In this document: positions 60,560 through 64,000 of the stretch, one piece after another
Numbering within the stretch: position 1 is the stretch's first letter
Layout of the letters: every line of letters starts with the position of its first letter
The notes under the pieces: generated by a model
Databases searched by the model: none
Seen by the model: only the letters and a program-made list of their open reading frames with translations
Told to the model about the DNA's origin: nothing
Assembly (NCBI RefSeq): GCF_900302455.1
Contig: NZ_ONZG01000011.1
Span: 124,001 to 188,000 of the forward strand
From: Falsiruegeria mediterranea M17
Lineage (GTDB): Bacteria; Pseudomonadota; Alphaproteobacteria; Rhodobacterales; Rhodobacteraceae
Length of the DNA: 64,000 nt
Reading direction: 5' to 3'
Program-made: the position numbers and the translations under genes

Positions 60560-62089
60560 ATGACACGCCCAAACTTTGTTTTCATAACATCTGACCAACA
60601 TCGTGGTGATTGCCTTGGGGTCGAAGGCCGAAACATTCGTACGCCGCACTTGGATCAACTTGCGGCAAGGGGAACGCGGTTTACATCAGCAATTTGTCCG
60701 TCCCCGGTGTGTCAGCCATCACGGGCTTCGATACTGACCGGACAGTTATGTCGAACGCACGGCGTGCATGACAATGGTATCGACCTGGAACCAAACGTGG
60801 GTGAAAACGGGTTTGCTGGCGCGCTTGGGGTCGCCGGATATCAGAGTGCCTATTTTGGCAAGGCGCATTTCTCGAGCTATGACGCTCGCCACAAGACCGG
60901 CACCCCAGAAAGCGTATTGTCATCCGAAGACTACGGCGATGATTGGTATGGTCCTTACATGGGCTTCGACCACGTCGAGATCATGATCCACGGGCACAAC
61001 TATTTCACCCCTCAGAAGCCACCGCGAGGCCAGCATTTCGAGCGGTTCTACTATGGCTCGGGGATAGGGGATGAATTGAACAGGCTTTACAACGAGACAG
61101 GCCGGGACACCAAGGATGCTGCACAAACCTGGCATTCACAGCTGCCCTTGGCTTATCACAACACGCCTTGGACCGCAGACCGCGCCATTGATTGGCTGAA
61201 GTTCAAGCGTGACAGCGACAAACCTTTTGTAACCTGGATCAGCTTCCCGGACCCGCACCATCCGTTCGATTGCCCCGAACCCTGGTCACTGCTGCATGAC
61301 CCCAAGGACGTGGATTTGCCCGAACATCGGACGCGTGATCTGGAAAACCGGCCCTGGTGGCACAAAGCAGCGCTGGACAACGAGCCCCAAGGCGATCCGG
61401 AGTCGATCAGGATCCGCAGGGATTATTCGAGGATCTCGCAGCAGACTGACGATCAACTGCGTGAAATCATCGCCAACACATATGGCCAGATCGCGCTAAT
61501 CGATCACAACATTGGCCGGATCATGAATGCGTTGCGCGAGGCAGGATTGGATGAAAACACCTATGTCATCTACTCGGCGGATCACGGAGATTGGCTGGGA
61601 GATCATGGGTTGGTACTGAAAGGCCCAATGTTCTACGAAGGTCTTTTACGAGTTCCTCTGATCGTCCAGGGGCCGGGCGTGCCCGCCGGAAAGGTTGTTG
61701 AGGAGCCAGTGTCTGCAATTGATCTGGGTCCCACATTTTACGACCTGGCGGATGTTTCAGCTCGGACACCTCAACACGGCCAAAGCCTGCGCCCGCTTTG
61801 GGAAGGTGAACAAGCAACACGAGACTTTGCAATGAGCGAATGGGAGCTTTTGTCAAATCGTGCTGGGGTGGCTTTATCCCTGCGTTGTGTACGCACAAAG
61901 TCCGCGAAACTGACAAAGGATATGCGCTCTGGCGCGGGAGAGATGTATGATCTGAGCCGCGATCCAAACGAGATGATCAATGTGTTCGACGATCCCGAGT
62001 TCGCCGAGTTACGCGAAACGTTGGAAAGCTACTTGGATTTGCGACCGGATGATATTGGTCCGAACCGCACCCCGGTTGGTCCCGCCTAA
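60560..62089 (+). CDS. Type I sulfatase
   Basis: 509 residues. The formylglycine motif is C51-Q-P-S-R in SPVCQPSRASILTGQ, with metal-site SDQ near the start (residues 11-13), YFGKAHF, DPHHPFDCP and the second metal site YSADHGDWLGDHGL. It should hydrolyse a sulfate ester such as an aryl, choline or sugar sulfate, a common food source for marine bacteria. No signal peptide, so it is cytosolic and needs a separate modifying enzyme for the cysteine. The start follows ATTTCACACACAAAGG... with no strong ribosome site close by. Confidence 0.92.
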   Translation: MTRPNFVFITSDQHRGDCLGVEGRNIRTPHLDQLAARGTRFTSAICPSPVCQPSRASILTGQLCRTHGVHDNGIDLEPNVGENGFAGALGVAGYQSAYFGKAHFSSYDARHKTGTPESVLSSEDYGDDWYGPYMGFDHVEIMIHGHNYFTPQKPPRGQHFERFYYGSGIGDELNRLYNETGRDTKDAAQTWHSQLPLAYHNTPWTADRAIDWLKFKRDSDKPFVTWISFPDPHHPFDCPEPWSLLHDPKDVDLPEHRTRDLENRPWWHKAALDNEPQGDPESIRIRRDYSRISQQTDDQLREIIANTYGQIALIDHNIGRIMNALREAGLDENTYVIYSADHGDWLGDHGLVLKGPMFYEGLLRVPLIVQGPGVPAGKVVEEPVSAIDLGPTFYDLADVSARTPQHGQSLRPLWEGEQATRDFAMSEWELLSNRAGVALSLRCVRTKSAKLTKDMRSGAGEMYDLSRDPNEMINVFDDPEFAELRETLESYLDLRPDDIGPNRTPVGPA

Positions 62090-62216
62090 CTCTTCACTTG
62101 CTCTGGCGCGCTTGCATTTATCAGGGATTGTGGAACACGATTGGCTTTCGCAAGGGTCTTGACTTACCGATGGTGATGAACAGTCTGATGGCCCTTTCGC
62201 ACCCGGCAGAGCTGCC

Positions 62217-63386
62217 TCAGTAAGGCAGCCCGACATAGTTCTGAGCAAAAACCGACTGCGCTTCGCGATTGTCCCGAAGGAAATTGACATCCGCCTGCTG
62301 CATCTTGAGGTCGAACTCGTTCTGCTTGGGAAACCGGTGCAAAAGGTTGGTGGTGGCCCAGCTGAACCGTTCGGCTTTCCAGATCCGTGCCAGGGCCTTT
62401 TCGGAATACCGATCAAGACCTTCGCTGTCGCCATCTTCGTAAAACTGGAGCAACCCATTGTAGAGATAGTGGATGTCACTGGCGGCGGTGTTCAATCCCT
62501 TCGCACCGGTTGGCGGTACAATATGCGCCGCATCCCCGCACAGGAACAGCCGCCCCCATCGCATCGGCTCGGTTACAAAGGATCGCAACGGGGCAATGGA
62601 TTTTTCAATTGACGGCCCAGTGACAAGCTTCTCGGCAAACTCCTGAGGAATGCGGCGCTTCAGTTCTTGCCAGAATGCATCATCGGTCCAATCGTCGGGT
62701 GAGTCCGACAAAGAGCACTGGATATAGTAGCGGCTCAGGTTGTCGTTGCGCATCGAACAAAGCGCAAATCCACGGTCCGAGCCCGAATAGATCAGCTCGT
62801 GATTGACAGGGGGTGTTTCCGACAGGATGCCAAGCCAGCCAAAGGGGTAGAGCTTCTCGTATTCCTTGCGAAGGGTCAGCGGGATGGTCTGGCGGCTGAC
62901 GCCATGAAACCCGTCGCAGCCAGCCACGTAATCACACTCGATACGGTGCTCGATGCCACCTACCGAATAGGTGACAAATGGCGCATCGCTGTCAGCATCA
63001 TGAATGGTGACATCTTCGGTGTTGAAGATGATCTTGCCACCCATGGCTTCACGGGCTTCATAAAGATCCCTGGTGACTTCGGTCTGACCGTAGACCACCA
63101 CATGGCTGCCAGTGTGTTCCTTGAAGTTGATGCCGAATTGCGTCTCACCATATGAGATGATCGTTCCGTCATGGACAAAGCACTCCTTGTCCATGCGCTC
63201 AGAGACACCGGCTTCGCGCATCAAGTCGACAAAGCCTGTCTCAAGAATGCCGGCCCGTATGCGGCCAAGAACATAGTCCTTGGTCTTGCGTTCCAGCACC
63301 ACAGTATCGATGCCTCTGCGGTGAAGAAGTTGGCTCAGCAACAAACCCGAAGGACCGCCACCAACGATTAGAACCTGAGTACGCAT
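62217..63386 (-). CDS. pobA: 4-hydroxybenzoate 3-monooxygenase
   Basis: 389 residues, the family length. A flavoprotein that converts 4-hydroxybenzoate to protocatechuate with NADPH and oxygen. Motifs are IVGGGPSGLLLSQLL (FAD dinucleotide fold), CDYVAGCDGFHGVSR (DG motif) and FLCGDAAHIVPPTGAKGLN. The sequence RIRAGILE near residue 42 is typical of PobA. The ATG at 63386 has a GGAGGGAAGG site. No pobR or pca genes are visible beside it. Confidence 0.95.
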   Translation of the reverse strand: MRTQVLIVGGGPSGLLLSQLLHRRGIDTVVLERKTKDYVLGRIRAGILETGFVDLMREAGVSERMDKECFVHDGTIISYGETQFGINFKEHTGSHVVVYGQTEVTRDLYEAREAMGGKIIFNTEDVTIHDADSDAPFVTYSVGGIEHRIECDYVAGCDGFHGVSRQTIPLTLRKEYEKLYPFGWLGILSETPPVNHELIYSGSDRGFALCSMRNDNLSRYYIQCSLSDSPDDWTDDAFWQELKRRIPQEFAEKLVTGPSIEKSIAPLRSFVTEPMRWGRLFLCGDAAHIVPPTGAKGLNTAASDIHYLYNGLLQFYEDGDSEGLDRYSEKALARIWKAERFSWATTNLLHRFPKQNEFDLKMQQADVNFLRDNREAQSVFAQNYVGLPY

Positions 63387-63722
63387 CCTTCCCTCCGTCG
63401 AATGTGCTGACCACATATTGGTTGTTCAATTGCACGAAGTAAAATGAATGGGTGTTTGAACACAAACCTTGGTGGTGTGATCTTTTCATCGGAATGGATG
63501 TAAGCACTGTGGGGTAGTTTCATAATCGCGAGCGCGCAATCGCAACACAATCCACTCCCGACCGATGCGGTTCGACTTGATCAGTAAGGGCGAGACCCAG
63601 TTCGCCACAAGTTCAAGAACGTTGTCGGGCGGTATCTGGAACCACCTCTGGGCTTGGGGGTCTGCGACGTGGCTATTCGTCTCGGAAGATGGCGCCAGCC
63701 ACGTCGCCTGTGATGAACGGCC
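63387..63722. other. Gap without recognisable gene
   Basis: About 335 bp between pobA and the flavoprotein stop. It must hold the pobA promoter. Short frames on the minus strand near 63580-63660 have no recognisable domain. Confidence 0.45.
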
Positions 63723-64000
63723 CTAGTCGACCGCAAGCTCGGTGATCTCTCGGCGGAACGGCAGGGCGTCGCCAATGTCCCCTCCGTCCAGCTCGCGGGC
63801 ATAGCGGTGACCGGCATAGGTGGCCCAGGCAATCGGGCCGGGCGCGTTGGCATCCCCGATCAGCTTGACCGATTTGATGCCCGCATCGGCCCATTCGGCC
63901 TCTCGTGCTTTGAGGTCGTTGTAGACGCCGTTGGTTTCCAGTCGCGAGGCAACCATGACAACCGCATCCGCCTCGATCTTCCACGTGCGATCCGTGTAGA
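63723..64000 (-). CDS. C-terminus of a trimethylamine-dehydrogenase-like flavoprotein (partial)
   Basis: The last 92 codons of a gene entering from the right edge. The residues (DRTWKIEADAVVMVASR, LETNGVYNDLK, KSVKLIGDANAPGPIAWATYAGHRYARELD) match the C-terminal dinucleotide-binding domain of trimethylamine/dimethylamine dehydrogenases and related old-yellow-enzyme fusions. IGDANAPG is the usual terminal nucleotide-binding motif. Substrate cannot be set from this piece. Confidence 0.82.
   Translation of the reverse strand, partial: YTDRTWKIEADAVVMVASRLETNGVYNDLKAREAEWADAGIKSVKLIGDANAPGPIAWATYAGHRYARELDGGDIGDALPFRREITELAVD

Noticed and set aside
63581-63984. Minus-strand frames overlapping the flavoprotein end
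   Set aside because: They are shifted frames of the recognisable dehydrogenase C-terminus or of the gap after it.

Overview
The window looks like a chromosome segment of a marine alphaproteobacterium of the Roseobacter group (Rhodobacteraceae, Ruegeria-like). This is inferred from gene content and protein style: leuC/leuD/leuB with a local glycosyltransferase, rsfS-rlmH, many ABC uptake operons, a TMADH-type flavoprotein, pobA and TetR/LysR/DeoR-controlled catabolic clusters. No species call is possible from the sequence alone.

1-14.3 kb is mostly housekeeping. It holds the end of a glycolate-oxidase-type glcD with a palindromic operator, a DUF599 membrane protein, rlmH and rsfS, then leuC, a DUF308/HdeD-like membrane protein, a DxD glycosyltransferase and leuD (coupled, ending in a UUCG-loop terminator). 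A membrane protein and an exported EEP-family protein follow, then a divergent LysR/NAD(P)-binding pair, a peroxiredoxin-like protein, leuB and a Na/Pi-cotransporter-family protein.

14.4-21.2 kb is an accessory island at tRNA-Pro(CGG). Next to the tRNA lies a chimeric ORF that joins a primase-like N-terminus to a tyrosine-integrase C-terminus. Upstream reading frames are cut by in-frame TGA codons, and there are partial copies of the tRNA 3' end near 17.3-17.4 kb. Beyond these are a GNAT acetyltransferase, a second short integrase and a GAF-GAF-class III nucleotide cyclase.

21.2-29.7 kb is an organophosphate-type uptake unit. A HAD-like protein is divergent from a DeoR regulator with two inverted operator copies between them, followed by a ugp-like ABC transporter, a GpdQ-like phosphodiesterase and a second Na/Pi protein whose 3' end has been replaced by a decayed IS3 fragment.

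29.9-39.2 kb carries a Tat-exported small protein with a ferric-reductase-like membrane partner, a LuxR regulator with a palindromic box, a PotABCD-type polyamine ABC transporter, a NylB-like serine hydrolase and a YtcJ-like amidohydrolase.

39.4-48.6 kb is one long minus-strand operon behind a TetR-type palindrome. It encodes a branched-chain-type ABC transporter (livKGFHM-like), an alpha/beta hydrolase, TetR, a crotonase, an acyl-CoA ligase and two coupled MaoC half-proteins.

49-55.6 kb holds a signalling block (hybrid histidine kinase, a sulfite-oxidase-fold periplasmic protein without the molybdenum cysteine, and a divergent NarL-type regulator), a class IV aminotransferase and a SARP-like regulator. 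Divergent from the SARP gene, at 55.8-59.1 kb, is the most unusual locus: a vanadium-haloperoxidase/PAP2 enzyme with eleven perfect GGGI repeats at its N-terminus, followed 2 bp later by a leaderless subtilase. The window ends with an AbrB-type membrane protein, a sulfatase, pobA and the C-terminus of a trimethylamine-dehydrogenase-like flavoprotein.
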